Source: Apteryx mantelli
Lineage: Eukaryota; Chordata; Aves; Apterygiformes; Apterygidae
Reading direction: 5' to 3'
Length of the DNA: 64,000 nucleotides
NCBI RefSeq assembly: GCF_036417845.1
Contig: NC_089980.1
Span: 131,714,516-131,778,515, forward strand
The notes beneath the pieces were generated by a model. The model worked only from the letters and a program-made list of their open reading frames with translations, had not been told where the DNA came from and searched no databases. Made by a program: the position numbers and the translations under genes. Shown one piece after another: positions 37,761 through 48,500 of the stretch (positions are counted from its first letter, which is position 1; each line of letters begins with the position of its first letter).

Positions 37761-38309
37761 AGCAAAGAAAAGGAGTTTTGTCACTATTATAAGAACATCA
37801 GAATAACAATAGGTCCTTGGGAAAACTCATAAGATCTACATCTAGTCTGATGAAGTCCATCAGTGCTGGAGCGGTAAATAAGAAACAAATATTTTCACTG
37901 ATTTAATAATCCAGGTCAAACTGTGTTGGCAAACTCTGCATTATCCTGATTGCAAAGGATGAACTCAATATATCTGTGCCTCCTCAGCCTATCCTTGACC
38001 TCATCCCTCCATCAGAGAAACCACATAGGGAGAGCACATATAGATTCCATGGCTATAAGGCCACTTTGAGTCAGAGCTTACAGTATGTCTAAGTTCCTAG
38101 GCACAAATCCATAAAAAACTTTAGTTCTAATGCTTGCAGAACTACTACATTTTTTTCACAAACCCTCAACCTTTTTCAGTGGAGAAGATGAATGGTGCTC
38201 ACTGATTGAATAATCTAAAGCTTTTATAGTCCTCATTATTCACCCTTGGGCTTTATTTAACATGTACCATTCAGAACCTGTGCTGAATAGAAAAATATTG
38301 TAGTTAGTT

Positions 38310-38470
38310 TTCTCATGGTACTGAGTGCTTCACAAATGCAATTTTCTTCACAAGATTCCTGAGGCAAGTTAATATTATTACCTTCACCTTATAGATGAAG
38401 GACAGAAAGGTGGAGCAATTTAAGCAAGAACATTTCAGATGTCCACTATTTTCGGATACTTCTCTTGGGA
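38310..38470 (-). mobile_element. MIR-like SINE relic
   Basis: The blocks 'atgcaattttcttcacaag', 'attcctgaggcaagttaat' and 'attattaccttcacctta', then 'tagatgaaggacagaaaggt' and 'ggagcaatttaagcaag', follow the complement of the MIR consensus in order (Tot: 'attatccccattttacagatgagg..gaggttaag..cttgcc'). It is diverged, as expected for an amniote-wide relic. Confidence 0.6.
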
Positions 38471-39168
38471 CACCAAGACCTCACTTGAAGGACTTGCTCT
38501 GTTCACAGCGTAGCTGTTATGCTTTTATTTGAAGCTGGATGTGCTGCCTGTACACATACCTCATCATACATAGCTCAGGTCAGCACTGAAGAGCCAAAGG
38601 ATGGTACAAGCTGGGGCGCAATTCCCACCATGCAAACCTCGCAAAGTCATTGCTGCCACAGTCCTACCTTCCTTCTATCATATGTTCCCATACACTTGTC
38701 TGACTCCTTCAGTGAGCTAAAGCTAGAGAAAGGAAGAAAAAAGGGTGATTAATTTTTGCCTGCTTTGGCTCCTTAAGCAGCAAGCGGCGGGCCGGGGGAC
38801 CTGCCCAGCGAGGCAGCTAGGAGCCCTGCCTCGAAGAGGCCACAGCCCTTCAGACGAATTGCATTTTGCCGTACCCGCGATCAGCTAATCGCCAGCAGGA
38901 TGCCTTCCACTTCTGATCTCTGGGAAAAGCCCCCTGTTCTCCTTAACCCGCGCATCACGGAGCCGCCACAGCACCGGCCCCTCCCCCGCCCCGGGCTGCG
39001 CCACCTGCCCCTCCCCCCCGGCGTCCCAACGGTTAACCGCGAGGACACGCCCCCTTAACCTCATTGGACAGCGGTTCCCCTTAGCCCCGCCCACCAGCAG
39101 GCGGCACGAGGCGGGCCTGGCCCTTGGGGCGGGTTTTGCGCAGGGCGGAGGCTGTGCGCGGGGCGCGC

Positions 39169-39180
39169 TGCGCATGCGCT
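39169..39180 (+). promoter_or_regulatory. NRF1 binding site
   Basis: TGCGCATGCGCT fits the palindromic NRF1 consensus YGCGCAYGCGCR with at most the last base off. It lies 56-67 bp before the GCFC2 ATG. NRF1 sites near start sites are typical of housekeeping and mitochondrial genes. The ATG inside the motif would open an out-of-frame uORF if transcribed. Confidence 0.8.
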
Positions 39181-39235
39181 GTAAGGAGGCGGCGCGTGGA
39201 GGGCGCCGCGGCCGTTGGCGGCTATTACCGGCGCC

Positions 39236-39542
39236 ATGTTCCGGCGCCCCCCGCGGAACTTCCGCGCCCGGAGGCGCGCGGCGTCCAGCGGCAGTAGCGA
39301 GGAGGAGCCGCCGGCCGCCGGCCCGCCGCCTCCTGCCCCCGGCCGCGACTCCGAGCAGGAAGCGGAGTCTGAGGAGGAGCCCGGCAGCGCCGCCGCGGCC
39401 CCCGCGGCGGAGGGCCTGTCGCCCCCGCAGGAGCCGGCGGGCAGCCCCGGGGGCCGAGGGCCGCGCCTCGCCGGGGCCGGGACCGGGCCGGCGCGCGGCG
39501 GGAAGGCGTTGCTGAGCTTCGGCGGCGAGGAGGAGCGGGAAG
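39236..39542 (+). CDS. GCFC2: GCFC2 coding exon 1 (residues 1-102)
   Basis: The exon opens [10 protein letters not shown], like the basic start of GCFC proteins. Proline-, glutamate- and serine-rich low-complexity sequence follows, and it ends at 'gaag|gtaagg' in phase 1. It is very GC-rich. The frame stays open about 380 nt into intron 1, which reflects composition. The 5' UTR boundary is not determined. Confidence 0.95.
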
Positions 39543-42500
39543 GTAAGGGGTCGGCGGCCCTCTCCCCCTGGCGACCCGCCTGGCCCCGGGGCCGGAGCCT
39601 GTGCCCTCACGTCCCTCACGGCGGCGAGGAGGGCGCGAACCCCTGCGGTGCCCGCACGCGGGAGGGCGACCTCCTGCCGCACGGGGCTCCGAGCCGGTCG
39701 CTCGGGGCTGCGCTCACTGGCGGTCTGGCGAAAGTCGTCGTCGCGCCTCTTTCTCTGTGGATAGAAGTAGGAATAATATGTTCTGGATGGGGCAGTTGTG
39801 AGGGTTTTTTAAAGAAACGCCTACGAAAGTACTCTGGAGACGAGGACTCTTCCTGTGTTTTTGGCCGAGACGCGTTTGAAAGATGCTTAGAGCAGACTTT
39901 GAGCAGGAAAAAACTGTGACTAGAGAAAACACAGCATATGATTTCGTGGCTAGTGTAGTTAATGATGAGCAGGCTTGAGTAGCGAAGGCATGAATGTTTA
40001 ACTGAGCTCTCTGGGCTGCTACTTATATAGCTGATGACACAAAGCATATTTGGGCAGTTTATGGAAGTTGTTTTTATGTTTGGCACAAACTGCAAAGAAA
40101 AACTATGTTTAGCATTGTAGTGTTGCTGTGTTGAGGAGGCAGAGCTGCATAACTTTAAATTCGGAAATGGTGGATCATGAGTGATAAAACCCTAGAGCTA
40201 GTTAGATTTAGTGCAGTCAGAGCTTCAAAAAACATAAGTGAAGTGTGTACATGGAGGTTATGTAAAAATTCATATACATACAGAACAGAAAATTAAAATT
40301 TTGAGAGTTGTGGCTTTGCTTTATGAATATGTTAATCTGAATTATTTTATCTGGATAGGTGATGAAGAACTCTTTAAAATTAAAAAGCCATCCTTCAATG
40401 AAGTAACTTTTAAAATCCAAAAGAAGGAAAGCTTACCATCCCCACAGAGAGAAGTCGAGGAAAGTGAAAGTAAGTACTTCAGGTGAAAGGAATTTTCTCA
40501 ATTGGTTATATGAAAATTATATTTTGAAATCATTAAGTGAGAGTGATATACAACTACTGCTGTTAGATGTATCTTATTTGTTAATTGAACCCCTTGAAGA
40601 GAAAATGCATATAGTAATTTAAAATAAATTTGGAATGGAATTTAATATAAATCCTTAACTTCCTGTTGTTAAACTGTTTGCTATTACAGTATTTACATGT
40701 TTTAACTGAAAACAATCCATAGCTGTAATAGTTCAGTCAGTATTCTAATTGAACTATAGTACACTTTCTAGTGGGATATTTTGAGGTTTGTGTGTTTCAG
40801 AAGTGTGTTTAAAAAGTTTTCTGCTGTATTTACCCTATTGACACCTTGTTAATTCACAGATAAGTCCTAATGTTACTGCAAGATAAAAAATAAATTAGCT
40901 TGAGATAAGAAATAATTTCTATAGAGATTGTGATTGGATGAGATGATATATATGTGTGTGTATTTTTTTTTTTTCTCCCAGTAACTTCCTATAAAAGTAT
41001 AAGTCATACTCTGTTTTAATAGGCGGCATGTTCTATTTACTAATCTGGTGATTTACTGATGATGTAGTAACAGATGAAGAGAAGTTTTAATTTTTTTTAA
41101 AGATTTTTAAGGTAATTGGAAATAAGTTCATAAAACTTCATGATTCAAAGACGACTCTCTGCTTGTTAATGCTTTATGACATGATCCTTAAAAAGAAGAC
41201 TTTTTTTAAAAATCCCTTCTAAATACAATTCATAAAGTCAAGAGATGAACCAAACATGCTGTGAGCTATCGGAGCATTAATCAATTGTCATCTGGTAGCT
41301 TGTATAATTGCTTCTGTGCATGTAAACGTGCTCAGGGTGAATGTGCCCTGTCTCTCAGAAGGTCATACTAGTTCAGATCTAATGCAGATTCCAGGGGAGA
41401 TCTGACTTGTAAATAACCAGCTCAGAATGTGGGAAGATTTAGTGTGTTTTGATTAGGACTGGCAGAGGTAGATAAGCAACTAGTCTTTGTATCATGGTCT
41501 AGGTAGTTACTAATAACCAGCTCTGATGCATCAGTTCTGGTAGCTGACACTGAAATCATGAGTCTTTTTCCCTTGATACAGAAATCTGTCAGTCGGTGCC
41601 TAGAACTGGCAACACTAAAGTTCCTCATGAAGAGGAGGAGGAAGATGACACTTATTCTTCACTTAGTGAGGACTACAACAGCTCAGACTCAGAAACTGAA
41701 TCCAGCCCTCCACAGAGAAGGAAGGATTTATCAGCAGGTTTGTTTCTGGGATTTTCTTTTAAAAAGTAGTTGTACGACCTTTTTCATTTGAAATACATGA
41801 CAAGATAGATGACATGAAACTCACTCAACTTTAATCATGTAAGAGGTAGGCACCTGGTTTGCGCTGGGTCAAGGCTGCTTCTCTTCTGAAAGAAGAGTGA
41901 CGGTTTCACTCCAAAGGGACATTTCCTTGCATGTGTTTTGATGTTCCTATAAGGATAAGTTGAATCCCCCAGCATCTTTTTGCATTGATTGTAGTAGTTA
42001 AGGTTACTGGCTAGGACTAGATGCATAACTGGCTAAATTTAGAGGAGGTGAATCCCCTTCACATAATATTTAGAATATTTTCTTAACTATCAAACATGAT
42101 ATTCTGCACTGTACATGTGATTTTGAATAACTGCATAAAAGGAAGTAAAACCAAGCACTGTACTTAAGGGAAAGAACATGGTAGAGAATGCCTCTGCTAG
42201 AGAATGCTCAGCAATAAAACTGGTTTAAAGAGAAATGAAGGCATTAAAAGCAGAGGTTCTCTGCAACTGTTTAAATAAGATTTTATAAATAGTGAAGGAT
42301 GTAAATGCTACATATGCAAACAAATTATCATAATAAACATAATATTCATTATAGATGTAGCAAACTTTCCTTTTCAATACTGGACATGCTGTAACTTGTC
42401 CAAAATCAGTAGCATGTTTTCATTTTTCTTACTATGATCTTGAGACCTTGACTGCTAAAGTGAAGAAATGGTACTGCTTACAGTATGCACATTTAAGTTT

Positions 42501-45500
42501 TTCTTTGGCAATTAATGTACATTTTTGGTTGCCTGTGCCTATTATAATTCAGTGTTAATTTCAGAGACTGAAAAAGATCGTAAATTTGGAACAATGAGTT
42601 TGGAAAAGAGGCAGTAAAAATCCCTGTTTAACAATGCACAACTCACTTGAGATTAAATTATAATCTCATTTATGTTGTGTGATTTGGAAATTTATCTTCA
42701 TCTGGATTTCTTTGTAAACTCTATGATCCGTAACCCTCCTCTTTTGAGGAGATGGAAAAGAGAAGGATAAGCTAATGGCAATTTCTTTCTTAAAAAAAAT
42801 CTGGTTTTTGATTTTAGGCTGAGAGTCACTTTTTAAGGATATTTTTGCTTCTCCTTATGTTCAAGATGGTAAAGTTATTTTGCATTTCATAGAAAAATAT
42901 CTTGGGTGCTCCATGCTCAGAATTATGCCATGAGCTTTTGAGTTATGGTGATTGTTGTCGTTAGGAGCAATGCCTGAGTGTTGCTTAGTCTTTTGCTTAG
43001 ATTTTCTTCTTTGATTTAGGCGATATCCCCAGCGCAGCTTGCATTGAGGCTGCTCGGAGGAAACGTCACTTAGCCAGGACACAAGCCGATTATCTTCCTT
43101 TGGATGTTTTAAACAATCATCGGGTCTCTCAGAGAAGAGGAAGCAGTGATTTAGAGAGTGAAGATGACACTGATATGCGGAATCTCAATTTTACTCCTAA
43201 AGCAAGAACTCTTAGGCAGAGAATGACTGAACACATGGGTGAGTTGGTGCCATTTCTGCCAGTGGTTGTGGCTTTGTTTTACTGATGCCTTGAAGAACGT
43301 GCAAGCTGCCAATAAAGAGTACAACATAACGTTTTGCTCCTCGGGGGTCTTGGTAGAAGGCGCTCAAAGTTTATGTCCAATTTGGACATGGTTTAGGTCT
43401 CACTCATGTTGGGGTGTTGAGTGATTTGAGAAATCTTTTTCACATGACTTTTTGGTGGTGTTGTCTACAGCAAGTAGCCTGTCTTGTAGGGAGGATAACA
43501 TTTAATGTGTGTAAAGTTGCTGTGATGTAAGACAGTGTCCCACTTCAGTAAGTTTTCTAAATGCTGTCTCCTACTACTTCATGTCCAGTCTTCTCAGTGC
43601 TCTCCCTTCATTGAGGTTCTTAAAAATGTTGTTCTTGATGTTCTTAAAAATATTAATAAAAAAAAACTGAGTAAGCCTATTGCATGCAAAGCACAAGTTC
43701 TGTTGCTTTTTTCTTCTAGCTAGTTGAATTTATGAAGCAGCAGTTTGTTCAATTTGTAGACTAGTTCTCTATTTTGATAATGGTTATAAGGTTTGTGTAG
43801 CTATGAGCTCATTCAGCAGTTCTAATTAATATTAGTAAGATATTTTTGTATCTATATTAGATTTTGCACTTTAAAGCACTCAAGGATTTGCCATACGTAA
43901 TGTCACTGCGCACCAGTATTACAGTTCAACTGTACTTTTATTTATATGGATTATATACAGCTTTGCTTTGAGAAATAAAGTGAAGTGTTTTTAGTGGAAG
44001 CATAAAAATTTATTTCTTGGTACTGCAGTACCTAGAGTACCTAACTACTGCAGTAGTTGTCTGAGAAACAGTATGTTGGGAAACTTAATATTGGTGTCAA
44101 TTTTAGGAATTCCAAAAGCCATTTCCTGGTGTGTTTCTTGCCTTTCAGTTTGGGAATCTCTCATCTGCAGTTTTTTCAACCGCTTTTTTTCTGTGCACTT
44201 AAGTGCTTCCCAGTAATGATTGTGGGAACCATTGTTGATTTTGAGGGAGGAGAGTATGGAGGGGGAAACAAGATGCAATTACATGTAATAATGACTGTTT
44301 TAACTTTCCAGTGTCCGAGGATGATGAATCAAGTGAAGATGAAACACAAATTAAGTGGGAAGAGCAGCAAATAAAGAAAGCTGTCAAACTCTCTCAGGTG
44401 ATCTTTCCTAACCATTGCAAATTGCTTTTTGCCCCTAGGCAAGAGAGCTTGTTCTGGAGTACTATCGTATCTTCTCCTGCCCTCTCATTGGAGAGGTTTT
44501 AAAGAAATGATGTGCTGATTCTTGACTGAAGAGGAGATTAAAAAAAAGGAAGGTGATACTGAAAATTGGTAATCTTTCTCTAGCTGTTCAGAGGAGAGGT
44601 ATTGTTGTCCACCTCAAAGGTGGCTACCCACATGTAATGGAAGGCTTTCTGAAGAAAGTAGAGAATAAAGCTCTGTACCTGATTTTTACTGCCATGCGAG
44701 GGATCTTGAGAGTAAAAATATTCAAATACCACACACACTAACATGTTGCAAAGCAAAACTGATTTTATTATGCTAAATCTCTGGGTGATAGTCTCTGAGG
44801 GCACTTTTCGTAGAGTTCTGCAGGATTCTGTCATATTTCTTCTGGCATATGGCAAAAATGAATTGTTTTTTTCTAATGAGTTGAAAGTTTTGTTTCTGGC
44901 TTGAATCACCTACTGTGGATCAAGCTAGGAAAATCTGAGTAACCAGTTCTTTGCAGTGTAATGGGTCATTGAAGAAATTGCAGCCTGTTAAATGGGAATA
45001 GTTAGACGACTGGGAGAAGGTTGCAGCTTCTTGCTGCTGAACTTAAAATCCAGTATGATTGGATTTTCAGCTAGCCTCAGATCCTCATGTTGCACTTGTT
45101 TCTGGAAAACCTTTAATTTCTCCTGCTCAGGAAATTATATTTTTTTAGTAGCAGACCTTGTTATTCATGGACTGGATTAGTTCAGTTGAGTATATTTTGG
45201 CCAGATTTTAATTTACAAACTGATACTGTTCTAGATTGTGGAATGTTTTTTGGATTTCTAAGCTAAAATTGGTTGAAATCCTTTTTTAGTTATAGTTGTA
45301 GTTAAACTGGGTAATCAGAATTAAATTGGCCACTGGTTTTGCTAGAAGGTGGCATTCATATATACTGTAAAAAAAAAATTATGGTCTATTAATATTTAGT
45401 ATTTTGTTTCCTCATAGTAAGCATTTTGCTAATTTATCATAAATGTCATAAAATAGTTTTGAAAAAGCAAAATCTGAGGAAAATATGATTACTGCTACTA

Positions 45501-48500
45501 CTATTGTTACTACTACTTGGCTATAGCTTAAGATTTTATTTAGAATGTAAACAATACTAGCAAGGTCTCAGTTATCAATTTAGAAGCGTTATGTGTCACT
45601 GCTAGCTATGAAAGTTTTCAGACCAAGAAGAGGGCAAGTTAAGTGTAACCTAAATTATGGAGTATTTTGTGCTGTTTATATGTATATGCAGTATATACAT
45701 TTATACAGATGATATTCAGGCTTTTTTGCTTTTGTGTTGTATAGAAAATATTTAATTTGATCATTGAAATATGAATTTTAATATATGCCTTATATATTCA
45801 GATGATGTGTCTTTTTGATATGTATAGCTGCAGAAGGAAAACTTATCTATTAAAAAATTAACAGTTATGATTCTTGTAGGATATCTATGATGATGCTTCT
45901 CTGCATAAATCTCAACCAACAAAAGCAAAGTTTGATCTCTCTGTTTCTCTGCCACCTGTGAACTTGGAAATTGTAAAGAAGCGACTGACTGAAAGGTAAA
46001 TACTGCACATATGAACCTAATTTTTGAGTTGTCCAAGTTTATATTTTGTGACAGTGAGAAATAATATGTCATTAAGTCTTACTCTTTTCCCTGAGTATTG
46101 GAGAATCTTAGGGTTATTTCATGTTTAATATGCTTGCTATGATGTCCAGTACTACAGTATTATAGAGTAATACAAGTTTTAGCTTTACCTGTCAGTGACA
46201 CATTAATGGTGCTTGTATGAAAAATCTCTTATGTAGCTTTGTTTAAGGAGCATTTGGAGTACTTGTGTTCTGTCATCTAGCCCAGTAGACTGTATTTTCA
46301 TTTAAATGGCAGCAGCTTTCTACGCTTGCTAGTGTTGCAACAAGAGTGTAGGCACAATGTTATGTTTGTCAAGCAAGCAAAACTCTAACCAGGACAGCTG
46401 AAGGAGTTCTGTCTTGCAGTTGGTAATCCTAGCCCTCTTCTGATGGTTCTTATACCAGCTGCAAAAATAGCTGAGTATTTCCTAAAGCAGCAGTGGATTC
46501 ACTGCAGCCTGTTTAGGCAAACTGGAACCTGCTTTGATTTTTTTTCTTTAGTGTGCCAAGCTGTGATTCTTTTTTTTACTGCTCTGTGGGCAGCTGAAGT
46601 GTCCTGTAGTGGAGGTGGGAACCTCCAAGGGGGTGTGTGAGAAGGACAGCTGGGGTCAGGCATCCCAAGGTAAGCTGTCCCCTGTCATCTCTCAGCGCAC
46701 TGAGAAGCAGCTGTTGAGATAAGTTTAGACATGTAACATTATACAGCTGAAACATAAATACCTGCAGTGGGCTTCCATTGAGCGCTCTCTGTGTATGCTT
46801 TGCTTTGTACAAAACATCACTGACTTGCTTGTTTAAAAAAATTGCAACTAAACTGGCCTAGATATTTTTGTGGAACTCTGAGTTTTTAGCCATCATCACC
46901 TAAAAGGAATGAGTTAAATGAATTAGGAATTTATATATAGAAACAAATGTGAAAGATGAGAGTAAGACTGTTAATACTATCAAGAGTAGGATACCTATTT
47001 GGAAAGTAGTAAGAAGGGGAGGGGGAACCTGCTTGACAATAATAAACTCTATAGATGTGTTTAACTTGGTGAAATAATTTTTTGACTTCTGGTATGGCAG
47101 AGAAGTTTTTGCCAGGGTGTCATGTTGAAGAATGTCTTAGTTGAACTATTTTCATTGAAAACTGTTCTCTACTTAAGGAAAATGAAATAAGTTGTGCTCT
47201 GCTTCTTGGTTCTGTTAAAGGCTTCATCAAATCATGCAGTCACTTGGAAAATGTAAGGGGGGAAAAAAAGGCATAGTTGTAATATATGTAGGCATTTTTG
47301 TGCTACTTACCTAACAGTTAATGACAGCTGTAGACATAGGTTCCTTGGTTTTATCACCTACTTGGAACAGGAGTCCTCAGTTGGCTTGTGTTTAGAAGTG
47401 AGTGCATAATGAGTGCTTATAGGTGCTGCTATTCATGCTACTTAAATTAATATGGATAATACATGAGTTGTAGTTTTACCCAGATTATGTTGTGTAGACT
47501 CCATTTAATGTGTATCGCAATTTGGCAACTGCTTTTCTTTTTTTCCATGTTTTTTTTTCCTTCTCATTAAAAGCATGGTGTACTGAGGAACCTGGGTAAA
47601 ATGTCAGTTTTTCTTTCAAAGCTAATGCCACATAAGACATTTGAGTCTCCAAAGCATGATGCTTTTCCACACCCCATACTTCTGAAAATGTTGGCCTGGT
47701 TAAGTATTTCAACTCTTGGCAGTATAAATACAAGTGCTATTATTAGCAAAGGCAAAGATTTCAGCCATGGTTTTGCTCAGAAAAATGCTTTGGGTTTCAT
47801 TAACTGCTAATTTGGCAGAAGCTTTATTTGTCTGGGTTTTTGTCTTTTAGGATAACATCATTGCAGGATGTGCACCGTGCCCACCAGAGGGAGTACGAAA
47901 AATATATGGAGGACATTGAAAGTTCAAAGATGTCTCTCCAGGAGTTAGAGAAGTCTTCAAATGCATCTCTGAATTACAGATTCTATCGGGCCATGAAAAC
48001 ATACGTAGAAAACTTGATAAACTGTTTGAATGAAAAGGTGTGTGCGTGCGCATCTGTACTAAAAATATATATATTCTAGATCATAAAGGTGTATTTTGTC
48101 AATGAAAGAGCAGGGTTTTTTGTTTGGAAACAAAGTTAAAGGGACACCTCCCAGTTAAAACTCAGTTCTGTCAGAAGTTTTAATGTAATGGGAAACAAAA
48201 TGCAGGGAAAACAAACCAAGTCTCACCCAGCCTAAAGTGATCAAACTAGGTAGGATAGGTATACTGACTTGAGCTATGGTCCTACCCAGTTTCTGCTGGA
48301 TGGAGTTTTCTGCAGGTGTAATAACCAAATTGTGCTGTAGTTAGAGGGCAGAGGGGGTTAAATTCACTTTGAGGATCTCAAATGTCTTTACTCAGTATTA
48401 TATAAGAGAAATAATAAGGGTTTCCTGGTAGGATCAAGTTGGGACTGAGTTAGCAGAGCTGTGTGAGGATGCATCTACATTATTTCCTGTGTCCATTTCC

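Larger units (their letters stand above)
31300..38770. other. Divergent intergenic region between ITSN2 and GCFC2
   Basis: From 31.7 kb the DNA is AT-rich with only short ORFs. Those ORFs resemble no protein family I know, and I see no RNA gene. It holds a CR1 3' relic, an 11-bp tandem repeat, a short telomere-like repeat and a MIR-like relic near 38.4 kb. The two CpG-island promoters at either end face away from each other, 7-8 kb apart. That is too far for a classic shared bidirectional promoter. Confidence 0.7.
38780..39660 (+). promoter_or_regulatory. GCFC2: CpG-island promoter of GCFC2
   Basis: A GC-rich, CpG-dense island spans the 5' flank, exon 1 and early intron 1. It includes an inverted CCAAT box (ATTGG at 39063-39067), GC boxes such as 'agccccgccc' near 39083 and 'ttggggcggg' near 39124, a perfect NRF1 motif at 39169-39180, and a YY1-like GGCGCCATGTT overlapping the start codon. 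I see no TATA box. This is the layout of a housekeeping promoter. Confidence 0.85.

Noticed and set aside
38885-39682. 265-codon ORF antisense to GCFC2 exon 1
   Set aside because: It is a shadow of GC-rich exon 1 and its promoter, with Arg/Ala/Pro-rich translation and no family resemblance. An NRF1-type promoter explains the region better than a second gene.
39543-39919. In-frame extension of GCFC2 exon 1 into intron 1
   Set aside because: The donor at 39543 is strong ('gtaagg'), exon 2 continues in phase and matches the family, and the extension has no conserved sequence. At most it is a retained-intron product.
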